This document shows, in pieces, positions 32,786 to 43,190 of a stretch of DNA of 64,000 nucleotides. The notes beneath the pieces were generated by a model. The model was given only the letters and a program-made list of their open reading frames with translations, was not told the DNA's origin and ran no database searches. Numbering within the stretch: the first letter of the stretch is position 1; every line of letters begins with the position of its first letter. The translations under genes were made by a program, and so were the position numbers. The stretch comes from Cladorhizidae sp. MBARI D1340-BT2 (Eukaryota > Porifera > Demospongiae > Poecilosclerida > Cladorhizidae). The stretch lies in the NCBI GenBank assembly GCA_028752905.1, contig JAQNBH010000012.1, positions 27,785,816 through 27,849,815 on the forward strand. The letters run 5' to 3'.

Positions 32786-35488
32786 GGGGGAAAGAAGGCT
32801 GCGTATCGCGTAGTCTCATATAAAGTACCATATCTTTGCTCGCATTCACTCTAGTTTCCCAATTTATATATCAAATTACAGCTTGCAGTCTGTGCTTTCT
32901 AATGGTAAGTCTCTTTTGTCATTTAGTTTCGCCATAATTTTTTCCTGGCTCATTATAGGCTCTTCCAGTGCGGACCGTAAGCCGTTAAGTAAACCACGTT
33001 GCAGTAACGACCTTTGCGAGGCTCTTATTCGGTCTATTAGTCAATCATAATGAGCACTACAAACTGCGCGTCTTGAAATTTCAAAAAAAAGTTTTTTTGT
33101 TGCATTTTCTGAACATAGATTTATGACATCACGTTAAATTTCCATCTATAGGTATTTTTTAGTAATCCTATCAAACAAAAACTCTCGCGCAAGTTGTAGA
33201 ATATAAAATTTGCTTTCAAATGAAATTTTTTTTTTATGAAAGGATAAAAAATATTCAAGTTATCATTTGAACGGTTTTTCAAAAATCACTTCAGAGATAT
33301 TGAGCCTTGGAAGTCCAAGCAGTTTGTAATCACCTCCCAGCTGCCCCTGCTTCACTAGAATACATCCCCTCATTACTAGAATTGTGTGTGTACAAACAAA
33401 ATGTTGAAAGCAACCAATTGACTTTCACAGTCCTTTATTTTTTCAACAACAGCAGTATCCTACATCCTAACTACAACTTCAAAACCAACAATAATTATAT
33501 ATATATACATACACATAAATTAAAGACGCATCAGACTTGTTACGTTGCTTTGCTAATATTGAATTAGCAAACATAAACACGTCATCATTTGCAGGGCTCC
33601 CATGCCCAGGTCCATCCATCGTCGCCCTCCACACATGTCTTCCGACACCCTCCAGTAATCCCTGAAAAACAACACATGTCTTCCGACACCCTCCAGTAAT
33701 CCCTGAAAAACAATACAACACAAACAAAAGTCATCCTCCAGTAATTTCTAAGCTTGACAAAAATACACATAAACAAAAGTATCTTCCAGTAATCTTTGTT
33801 TGAAATCTCTGTTTGACAATAGAAAGCAAGACACAAACAAAATAAAAATGTTACAGGTCCCCCTTGCCAGGACCATACAATGCTCCGCCCTCCATTGAAA
33901 CTCTGCTGCCTCTCGATGGCAAGCCCGACACTTGTTGCACTCCCGTTTATGTGCATTTGTATACCCATCACTAATTAATGTGTGTGTACCTAAGCTTCAG
34001 TCTCTCCACTGAACGCTAAAAAAGTTTTTGTGTTCATACAACTTCCATAGAAACCGAAGAGCCTTCAAAATTGGCTTCACAATTTACCTTGTGACCCTCA
34101 AACCATTCTGTGTAACTTGCTTCTGTTTCATCTTCAGGTCTTCGCGCACAAGCTTGAAATTAGACATAAGATAATAATCTAAAACCTCTCCAGTGTCCCA
34201 AGACATCACCGCAACCAAGCCATAATTTGATTTGTGGCCCTGTCTAAGCCATGTGCCGTCAACAGTAATACTAACATCAATGATGTCTTCATGCCTAACC
34301 CTATAAAAATCATGTAACCTATGAGCGGCATCCAACATAATACTCTGTTACTGCATTTGCGTCACTCCCTATTGACCTAGTATATTTTAAAAAAACAAGT
34401 GGAACTAAGAGGGGGCAACATATCCATGACTGCAGTGATGTCTTCCAGACCAGAATGACTAATTCCAGCAATGCGAGCACCCAGTACTGACTGGATGTTC
34501 AAAGAATGCTTCTACAGATACAGGGTTTGAGATGTCTCTGAGTGTTACTACAATTTGAACAAAAAGTAAACCATGCCTGCCCTACGGGTTTCAGTTGCAA
34601 GGGAGCTCAGTTACCAACTTATTACACCTTTCTATGACCTCTCTAAGCTTATCTAAGTTTATTATACGAATACCCTTACCTAGTTCTCCAACACCACCCG
34701 AGTCCAAAGAGGTAGAGCCAGTAGATCCAGTAGCAACAGCCACAGAAGCAGCTGAACTATCCATGAGAGCCAACTTCTTCCTGGTCAGTCACTTGTCATA
34801 GTCACCAATGGAACTGGCCTCTCTTCAGACATTTGCAATTGATTGCAAGGTAAGTGAAGGTTCACAGAAGGCGCTACCCCACCCACAGGATCCAAGAGAC
34901 TCACTAACAAAGGAAAGGAAACAGCTAGTAACTTTTTAGTATGGAGATAAACATTAAAACTTGCCTTGCGCGGCTACTGTGACAGGCTCAACAACAGCCG
35001 CCTGTAGGGCTTTCTTCTTCTTGTCTTCACTCTTCTTGAATCCTTGGCCTTTCTGTTTAAAATGCTTCTCTGTTTTCTTCCCCATAACTCAACAGTGTAA
35101 AAGTTTCAAGTGAACCTTGACCTAAAAAAATGTGCTCATCTTAGCCGTTGCGCACTACCCCCCCACCTGGCCAATTCATTGCGCAAACGACTGGTAAGGG
35201 TCTCCATGAAATTGGCAACATTTTGATATATAAAAACTGTATTTTGGGTAGGCGATCATCGCCGCCCGCCCGATTGTAGCCAGGTAAGACTGGGAGAGAA
35301 CCTCTTCCAATGTGAAGTGAAATGAAATGAAATGGAATAATAATGCACTGTATAAAAATGGCTATATCTTCTGATGCAAGTATTCACTTGCTCTGAAACT
35401 TGAAACTCAAACTCCAGACATATTATGAACCCTTTTGGGCCCATAAAAAATTTTTGAAAAAATATGTGTTTTCAGCCCTTTTCCCCCC
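32786..35488 (-). mobile_element. Kolobok-like DNA transposon in a TTAA site
   Basis: The 2,703-bp insertion has ends GGGGGAAAGAAGGCTG (left) and, read inward, GGGGGGAAAAGGGCTG (right), each flanked by TTAA (32782-32785, 35489-35492). D2 at about 47065-47072 has the empty site with a single TTAA, so the boundaries are certain. The transposase remnant inside is of the DGTW Mutator-like/Kolobok type, not piggyBac. TTAA targets are used by piggyBac and Kolobok but not by MuDR elements, so Kolobok is the better name (inference). Confidence 0.75.
33585..35087 (-). pseudogene. Kolobok/Mutator-like transposase, broken
   Basis: Minus-strand pieces run in order. A Lys-rich start reads MGKKTEKHFKQKGQGFKK at 35087 and has a GC-type donor. 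Next comes GKGIRIINLDKLREVIERC (about 34690-34620), then SVLGARIAGISHSGLEDITA (about 34490-34430), then ITVDGTWLRQGHKSNYGLVA and MSWDTGEVLDYYLMSNF (about 34280-34160), and a C-terminal trace near 33950-33600. The DGTW block carries the presumed first catalytic Asp. At least two stops and frameshifts separate the parts, and a 33-45-base repeat has grown near 33625-33720. I see no intact zinc finger. Confidence 0.6.
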
Positions 35489-35822
35489 TTAACTGTAGTG
35501 ATATCTTGTTAAGTACTGTGTTCTTGCGACAGTCAATCACTTTTGCAGTCGAATGGCAGGTGAGTTAAGGTAATAATGAAGCCACTCCAGTGGAGCAATT
35601 CTCCATCTGTAGCGTTTCCAGGAGCTTGTTCAGTCGAAAACACAGTCAGTAGATGATAACTGAACATTCATTCAGCTATGCCAATATCATGCGCGACTCT
35701 GTTATCTAGTCTGATTGACTTTTCGGTAGCAGTTTCGATGTTGCCAGCTATTCTGATCACCCCTCAAATGCTGTGATGTTGAAGACAACTCCACCAATTC
35801 TCAGAGGACTGTAAAAATGAAA

Positions 35823-36288
35823 ATGGAAAACACTTCTCCCATTTTCTGCATTTTCATCGCCATCACCTTCATTGTCTCGGGTGGATGCGGAGCGAATAAC
35901 GACAACTTAAAGTTTATTTTGGATTGTATTGTAAGTGGTCAAGCATGGGAACTGAATATCAATTGTTATCCAGTCGCAACACATCGTGGCCATGCTTGAC
36001 CACCAAGCCACAAAATCCATCGAGTTGTCACTTTGTGTTGATTACTTTCTGCAGTTACATTCCTTACAACACTTGTGTCATGATGTCACCAACTCAAGGG
36101 GGAACTAAAACATAATTTTTTTATTTTAATCAAGCTATATGGACAGTGTGTGATAGCTCCTAATATATGCCAACTATAGGGCATTGTCAGATGTAATAAT
36201 TTTTTCATAATGTTATTGTTATATGTACATGTGTATATAGCCACATCCCAGGACCAGCCAACTCTGGACCCTCCACCACAGCCAATAG
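35823..36288 (+). CDS. Small secreted protein, first two exons, D1
   Basis: Exon 1 (35823-35930) encodes MENTSPIFCIFIAITFIVSG and then GCGANNDNLKFILDCI, stopping exactly at a GTAAGT donor. The first about 20 residues form a hydrophobic signal peptide. A phase-compatible exon 2 (36252-36288; CCCAG acceptor, GTACAG donor) would add DQPTLDPPPQPI. The D2 copy preserves both exons and sites. Further exons are not found. A Tc1-like element begins at 36423, so the gene may be truncated. The function is unknown. Confidence 0.4.
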
Positions 36289-36422
36289 GTACAGTACTCT
36301 GCAATAGCCAGGCCACTCATATGCTGTGTCTTTAAAAGTAGTATATATATATTTCCAAACATTGTAGTGTGTGTATGTTGGAGCAAATCAATTGTACATG
36401 CTACATCACTGTGTTAGTCCTA

Positions 36423-38068
36423 CACAGTTAGTGTAGTTGTTTGTATAGTGTACACGTCAAAATATACTTTACATTGCCGGTCCGGTTATCTTCCGTCCAT
36501 TTCAACTGTTGTCATGATGCTTCTCGTTCTTTTGCACTCCTAGCGTTTGTTATAAATGCTGCGTGTAGCATTGTTCTCTGACGTTCAGCATTTACCCAGA
36601 ATGCTGGATGTTTCCTTCGTTTACGCATGTGCGTAGAAACAGCGAACAGCCCACCGAAGGACCACGTGCAGCTAAAAAAAGTTCTAGCTGTCATGCTTAA
36701 TTTCCAGTCATCTTCGTCAGTTTTCCCATCGCCAAACCTCGTCTCTGCCATTTCCATAGCCTAGCTAAGTCGTCAGCCGTCTTCCGTTTAATTCTAATTG
36801 TCGCCCGTCCGTGCATTAGACTTTTCTGATAATGGTTTAAATCATTTACAAAAAACAAAGGATTTTGTCCTTGCACAGAAAAAGCTTCCAAGTACCTACC
36901 GTAGCCAGGATTTTGGAAGAAGAAGGCATGGTAGCTATCAGGCAAGGGATTCATTCCTTTTTGATGCGATACCAGACCAGTCAAACAATTGCCAGGAAGC
37001 CAGGTAGCGGTAGACCGTCGAAAATAACAGATGCACATCAATAGAATAGTAGAGGACAAAATGAGAGCAGATGATGAGACCACCCCTCATCAGTTATTTA
37101 TCCTGCTGCAGAAGGAAGGACACCTATTGTTCCTAAGGATAATATTAAGATGCAGGTCTACCCTTGGATGGACATTTAGAGGCAGTGCATACTGTCAACT
37201 CATACGGAACATAAATAAGGTAAAGCTGTGCTGTTGCTTAGTAGCCTATAGCCAGATCATAAAGGTCACAATATTACTGATCCATCCATTCTCCCTCCTT
37301 CCACATTCTTAAGTCAAGAGGTTGGACTGGGCACGACAGTATGTTCATGAGACAGCTTGTGGGTTCCATAATGTAATATGGAGTGATGAATGTACAATAC
37401 AGCTGGAAAGTCACTGCCAATATTGTTGCTATAAAGTTGGTGAACCTGCAAAAAACAAAGCAAGTACATAAAATTTAGTTGCATTATCAACACTTTGGTA
37501 CATTGTATTTATCACAATTTTGATTATCACACGGCCAAGCATCCAGTGAAGGTCAACGTCTGGCCTGCAATTAGCCTGACAAGAAGATCGGAAATATGTG
37601 TGTTTGAAGGAATTATGAGAGCTCCACTTTATGTGGATATCCTGCAGAAGACACTTGTTCCTTTCGTGAAGGATGTCTTTCCTGACCACCACCGGTACAT
37701 GCAGGATAACCATCCAAAACATACGTCACGACTGGCCAATTGCAGAAAGAGGCATCAATTGGTAGGAAACCACTCCCAAGTCACCTGGTGCAAACCCTAT
37801 TGAAAACTTGTGGCATGAGTTGTACGGAGAGAGGCAACTAAGGAAGAGTTGGTGGCTGGAATCCAGGCATTTTGGGAAACTGTGAACATTCACAAGTGCA
37901 CAAAGTATATTAGAAAAGTGATCCCTAAAATTATTGAACTTGAAGGTGCTGCCCCTGGGTATTGATTACTGCTTAAATGTAATCATGTTTGTAATAAAAA
38001 TGAGAGTTGAAGCCTCCTATTGTTCCACCCACCTTAGTGTACTTTTGAAGGTAGTGTGCACTACTGTG
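36423..38068 (+). mobile_element. Tc1-like element, D1
   Basis: It is 1,646 bp with ends CACAGTTAGTG (left) and, inward, CACAGTAGTGC (right), both flanked by TA (36421-36422, 38069-38070). Size, TA target and transposase content fit Tc1/mariner. D2 has the same element at the same place (47881-49528), so the insertion predates the duplication. Confidence 0.8.
36980..37965 (+). pseudogene. Tc1-like DD34E transposase, broken, D1
   Basis: In order: the linker ARKPGSGRPSKIT at about 36990, the second helix-turn-helix (EDKMRADDETTPHQL), LGWTFRGSAYCQLI, then the catalytic region. NVIWSDE carries the first Asp (about 37380), VKVNVW.AISL and MRAPLYVDILQKTLVPFVKD lead to YMQDNHPKHTSRLA with the second Asp (about 37705), and NPIENLWHEL carries the Glu (about 37800). 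GAAPGY and stop TGA at 37963-37965 end it. All three catalytic residues survive, but in-frame stops and frameshifts in the N-terminal and Glu regions prevent expression. Confidence 0.75.
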
Positions 38069-38492
38069 TAAAATTTGTCATGTGGTTTGGCCTTTCACCG
38101 CTAGATTATTTTAGGATTTTTTAAAATTATTGTACTACTTTTACTATAAATTTTTTAACTTCCCAGGAAAGTAACAAACATAGCAACCTTTGAAGTATCT
38201 GTGGTATAAACATTGACAAACCCTTTCTGGTTACCACGGTTGCTTGGCAACTAAAACCACGATCATGCATATCATTACAAATGTAATCACAATTTTACAC
38301 TAGAAAATGCTAACTACTTGATGCTATATTTATTGCACTACATTGCTACATCACATCAGCAATTGTTCCCACCACATAGCCTATTATAAGACTTTGCCAA
38401 TAAACAGATACAAGTGCTAGTGCTTAGTGCTCACTATATAAAGTTACTATTGTTACTACTGTTCATGAATGTGTTATGAATAGAATAAGTCT

Positions 38493-41138
38493 TCAAGAAT
38501 AGTCCACAAACTTGTGGTATTTTTCAAAACACAAGCGGTTATTGTCAAAGCAGAGGGGGACTTGGCACGTACAGCACATCATACGGGTTTCATGCCGATG
38601 TCCACTTTCTGGAAGGTTCTTCTTTCTCCTGATGCACTCACACACCACACAACGCTTGTGCTTCTCCATCTGACGTGGATAGTGGTCAAGATCACGGTTC
38701 AAGCGGGTATGATGAGCATGCTCATCTCTTCGAGGATGCCCTGGCCTCTTTCTTGAACAAAAAGTGTCCACGAGCTGCATAGCAAGCTCAAGTCTATAAG
38801 TCAGGTAGTCCCTCTTGGCTCTTCCTTTTAGAGCATCTCAGCAGGCCTAACATGTGCTTCCATTATATAACTATTCAAAATGGCACACTCAACTATATAA
38901 AAAATACCCTCTTCCACCATTTGGTACTACGCCTGCCTATGTTGTAGTACTGGGTCATCTGGTCGTTGCGATCAACCCCCCTCATATTCTTCTGGTAATC
39001 AGGGACAGGAGTGGGACATGCAACGTCAGCTTGGCTACCAGTGGCAGTGTATCTTTTCACTGTGCATGTAACACCAGCTGGAAGCTCAGCAACATGCATA
39101 GTGGATAGAAAATATATAGTTCTTTTGTCTACCCAAACAGAAGCAAGAAGTGGCCCATTGGAACGGTAGTCCATAAACCCACGATTATGTTTAGTAGACT
39201 TTGTAACAAATTCTTTAGGGAAACCCACTCTGTTGGGACGAGCTGTCCCACAGGCATTTATGCCACAGTTATAGAGATGACAGTAGAGGGTGGGGGAAGT
39301 ATAATAATTGTCCGTATATAGACGAAAACTACTATGCATTGCTCCATGCCGGACATCAAATCCAACACTACCTTACTGCACAATCCTGCACTACTAATAC
39401 TATCCTCTACACCCTTGCCTGCGAATATTTGGAATGTTTTGATGTAACCATTGGTAGCATCAGCTAGTACAAACACTCTGATTCCCCATTTTGTTGGCTT
39501 GTCTTTTAGATACTGCTTGAAGCACAGCCTGCCCTTGAAGGGGATCATGGCTTCATCAATAGTGCAGTCCTTGTGAATTATGTACTCTGCTTCAAATCTT
39601 GGCATCACCAAATCCAGGAGTTGACGAACCTTGAAGAGGCGAACATGGCCTGACTGGCCATATGGGATTTGACTGGAGTTGTCATCTAGGTGGAGGCACC
39701 TGAATATCTGCTCAAACCTGTTCAAAGTCATGACATCAGAGATACCACGGACATTGATGGGATACTTCATAGTCCAATAAAGTTCTAATCGAGGTTGAAC
39801 TGTAATTCCCATATATAAAAGAACTGCCAAAAAAGCTTTCATCTCTTGCACTGTCACATCAGCCCAGGGACGGGCATGAATACTACTTCCACAAACTGTG
39901 GCAGCGTAACGATTAGTCTCAACTACAACAAGGTTAAAAACTTCATCACTGAAAAACTTGGAGAAGATTTCAATAGGAGAACTTTCAGGACTAACTGAAG
40001 CAGATGTTGGTCCACGAGTCATAGCGTAATGAAAACGACTACAAGATGGCTGCTGTCTCACCCAGACACCTCCAAAAGGGTCCATACCAGTAGAACTACT
40101 ACAAGTGCCAGTAACTAATGTAGATAGACCAGCAGTTGCTGGTAAAGATGGACAAGAATTTGCTGGTAAAGATGGAGCAGTCACACTAGCAGAAGTTCTG
40201 CCTTTTGCACGTCCACTCTATGACCTCTACGTAGAGCTCTACCTCTAGATGTACCCATATCTCTACTCCTATATCTATCCTGACTTCTCAAATGTCTACG
40301 ACCATGCTGTGGAGCAGTAGGTGCAGGTTCTGAGTCGTAACTCAATGTGTCTGCAAAAGCAGGACCAAGCAATTGAGGTGAGCAGTATAGAGTAGGCAAT
40401 ATATTTGCTGAAATAGGTAATACCTCAGGAGGGGAAGGGCCTGGAAGGGATGCCATGGACACAGAAGAGGAAGGGCATGGAAGGGATGCCGTGGATACAG
40501 AAGAGGAAGGGCATGGAAGGGATGCCATGGACACCGAAGAGGAAGGGCATGGAAGGGATGCCATGGACACAGAAGAGGAAGGGCATGGAAGGGATGCCAT
40601 GGACACAGAAGAGGAAGGGCATGGAAGGGATGCCATGGACACAGAAGAGGCAGGGAGCACACTCGCAGGTGAAGGGCTTGGAGGAGATGACATACATATA
40701 TAGAAGAGAGCTAGTCAAGCTCTGAAATAGAAGGCAAACACACTATATGGATACTATAACTATCTAAAAATGACTGGAAGCCATATCCATTCAAACACCC
40801 GCCCACTACCCAGGAAAAATACCACACCCAGCTTTTCTTCCAATCAGGAAAAAAGAAAGTTTCTTGCTCTTTCTATACATATTTTCTATACATATTTTCT
40901 AAACATCAAACTATACCTAAAGATACCTGCCTACCTTCAAGGTTCCCTTGATTCTCCTCATCATCACACTTGAATCGCTGTCCTTGACAAAGCTAGCTGA
41001 GCTACATGCCTGCAGAGCTGTCACCTCTTCAGGTTGAATAACTCGCTGACCCCTGTAGGCATGGACCTCTTCTCCTTCACTGCAGCTAGAGTCATCCTCT
41101 GAAAAGCCGAAATCGCTATTGTAGCACATCCAAAGCAC
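38493..41138 (-). pseudogene. piggyBac transposase, nearly full length but frameshifted, D1
   Basis: The exon at 41138-40950 is acidic (FSEDDSSCSEGEEV) and ends at a GTAGGC donor. A Ser/Pro exon (40720-40190) carries the 12-residue repeat SVSMASLPCPSS. The DDE_Tnp_1_7 core follows: FSDEVFNLVVVETNRYA, MKAFLAVLLYMGI, TIDEAMIPFKG with the first Asp at 39555-39557, YTDNYYTSP with the second at 39310-39312, and RGVDRNDQMTQYY with the third at 38971-38973. The tail is a Cys/His zinc finger (CVVCECIRR, MMCCTCQVPLC). Defects: a frameshift between the first and second Asp (about 39340-39390), one at the FFI-stop site (about 38893), and a two-base insertion near 40970 absent from D2. Confidence 0.85.
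40440..40660 (-). repeat. 36-bp coding minisatellite in piggyBac exon, D1
   Basis: About six units of 36 bp (GAAGGGCATGGAAGGGATGC on the plus strand), each encoding SVSMASLPCPSS on the minus strand. D2 has about five, one of them three bases shorter. Confidence 0.9.
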
Positions 41139-41601
41139 ATCGTCGACAGTAAACTATCGAGACACCATAACACGAACGGTAAGGTGAGTCGGGCGTCACG
41201 GTTACTCTGGATACCTATATAATTAGCCTACAATACTTTTATTACAAGTAGAGCAACTCTCTAGGCACCACCTCCCAAGTTTGCAAACGCAGAGTGCAAA
41301 CGATTGATTTTAGACAATTCTTTTTGAATGGTTGTATCATTCTCGCGTGTTTGTCTCGCGTCTAGCGGTGAAAGAATTAAGGGAGACTTGTTGGTAGATG
41401 GCACATGACTCCTGGCAGGGATGTGGTGTTAAGTAAACAAGTGCTCTAATTTGTGGTCTGGTTAGCACTAGGCTACAATGATTTGGATGCACATGCCAAC
41501 TGGTGATCAAAACCCAAGGGTCACCTCTACTAAGTATGAAGAATTGCTTCAGGGACAGTTGACACACATTGCCTAGAAAATAATCAAATTATGTATTATT
41601 A

Positions 41602-43152
41602 CTCTTACACTGCGTTTGTCATGGCGTTTGTGACACAGCAATCCACCACACGTATGCGTGTGTCACAGCTCCTGTTACAAGCAATTTACCGCTGGCAGTG
41701 CGTGTGTCAGCCTCTGTGACATGATATTTCTTGTTGCATAGCTCCGTGGATTGTCTGTTTTATACTCTGTACTCACTAGGTAAGGTTGATGGGTTTATAA
41801 TCAAACTTGGGAATGCATCATTATCTCCATGAATACCATAGAAAATATTTAAAAAACAGGCGTTTTATTTCGTGGTTCATTGACAGCTGCAACTAAGAAA
41901 CATGGTGTGTATTTTTATCCAAAACAAACACAAATATGGATCTGCAGGCAGTATTGGAGGCTCTTTCTGATATTGAGAATGAATTTGAAAGTGACAGTGA
42001 ACTAGATGATGTGGAAGAAGATGAACTAGATGATGTGGAAGAAGATGAACTAGATGATGTGGAAGAAGATGAACTAGATGATATTGGAAGATGATGTTGA
42101 AGAAGATGGCCTGGAGGATGCGGTCCCTGAAGAAATGGAAGATGCTAATGGAAGAAGTAGTGTAGATGAGACTGATGGGGAAATGAATGTGGAAACTGGC
42201 CATACGACTACAAGTGGGCTTGTCAGGTGGAAAGAAGTTGACAACATTATGAGCCCCACCGAGCGTTTGTACACAGAAACTCCTTGTGCAAATTTGCCAG
42301 ATGATGATGTTGAGCCCAAGGATTTCTTCACTTGTTCTTTGCAGACGAGGTTTTTGACCTAGTAGTGCGTGAAACAAATATTTATGCACAAATTCTGATC
42401 GTAAACAGGCCACTTACGGTTCGCTCAGGCTCAGTGTACTACTGTCAGACTTGCTCTGACCACCCACCTCTACATCCAGAAGAGTGCTTCAAAGAGTACC
42501 ACACAGCCAAGATCCTGAAGAAACCAAGAGCAACACAGTGAACTCGTGACTATATTGTTATTCAATGACTATATTGTTATTTAATTATCTTCTTACAAAA
42601 CATTGTACTTGATCTAGCAAGGTATTCAAATGTTTTTTTGCTGTTATTATTGCTGACAATCTTGTTCTTGTAGTTCGATAGATAGCTATATAGCCAGGTA
42701 AAGTTTTAGTACACAATGTAACAAAATAGCTCCCACCAACCTAAATTGCCAATCATATAGCTACCACACAGCATGCAGACAAATCTAGCATACTTTGCAT
42801 AGTCTAAGCAGCCGACTAACATACAAAAATAGCGAGAAAGTAGTAGAAGCTACCATGACTAGTTTCTAAACAAAGGTATAACAATAGCGTCAATACAATG
42901 GGTTTTTCTTTACTGGCTATCGAATACTTACAGTTTGCTGAGATAACCAATGTTCCCTGGATGTGTCTCTGTTGTTTGGTCAATTTTGGAGTAGTAAATA
43001 TGCCGTAGGAGCAGCTAACAACAGACCGTTTCTTCCCCATACGATCGCACAAGGTTTAAAAAAAAACAATGCCACACCCAGATGATTACTTCCGGTTTGA
43101 GTATAATGCACGTACGATTATTGTGATGTTTTCAATTGACACCGCGTAAGTG
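41602..43152 (+). mobile_element. Second piggyBac family, internally deleted, D1
   Basis: The left end CTCTTACACTGCG and the right end, inward, CACTTACGCGGTGTC are imperfect inverted repeats. The right side abuts TTAA (43153-43156). The left TTAA has lost a base here but is intact in D2. The element lies only about 35 bp from the stop codon of the BEN-like gene (43191-43193) and points the opposite way. Its right half (42545-43150) shows no recognisable coding. Confidence 0.7.
41936..42541 (+). pseudogene. piggyBac transposase with core deleted, D1
   Basis: It starts MDLQAVLEALSDIENEFESD. A 24-bp repeat (ELDDVEED) and, after a frameshift, GLEDAVPEEMEDANG form the acidic N-terminus. DDVEPKDFF and, after a second frameshift, LFFADEVFDLVVRETNIYA open the transposase core. 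The sequence then jumps to the C-terminal finger (VYYCQTCSDHPPLHPEECF). About 400 residues, including all three Asp, are missing. D2 shares both frameshifts, so it was dead before the duplication. Confidence 0.75.
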
Positions 43153-43190
43153 TTAAATCATTCACAGGGAAAATCACAGGGAAAATGATT

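Larger units (their letters stand above)
38091..41376 (-). mobile_element. piggyBac element, D1
   Basis: The inverted termini share CTTTCACCGCTAGA: left at 38092-38105, right inverted at about 41361-41374. The right end abuts TTAA (41377-41380). The left flank now reads TTGG. This is the largest transposon in the window, and its transposase covers most of its length on the minus strand. Confidence 0.75.

Noticed and set aside
36697..37083. 128-codon minus-strand frame inside the Tc1-like element
   Set aside because: It lies opposite the transposase N-terminal region, does not stay open over its length in D2, and matches no family I know.
42816..43052. MGKKRSVVSCSYGIF minus-strand frame as a host exon
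   Set aside because: It lies inside the right half of a piggyBac element defined by TTAA and inverted ends. No family match.
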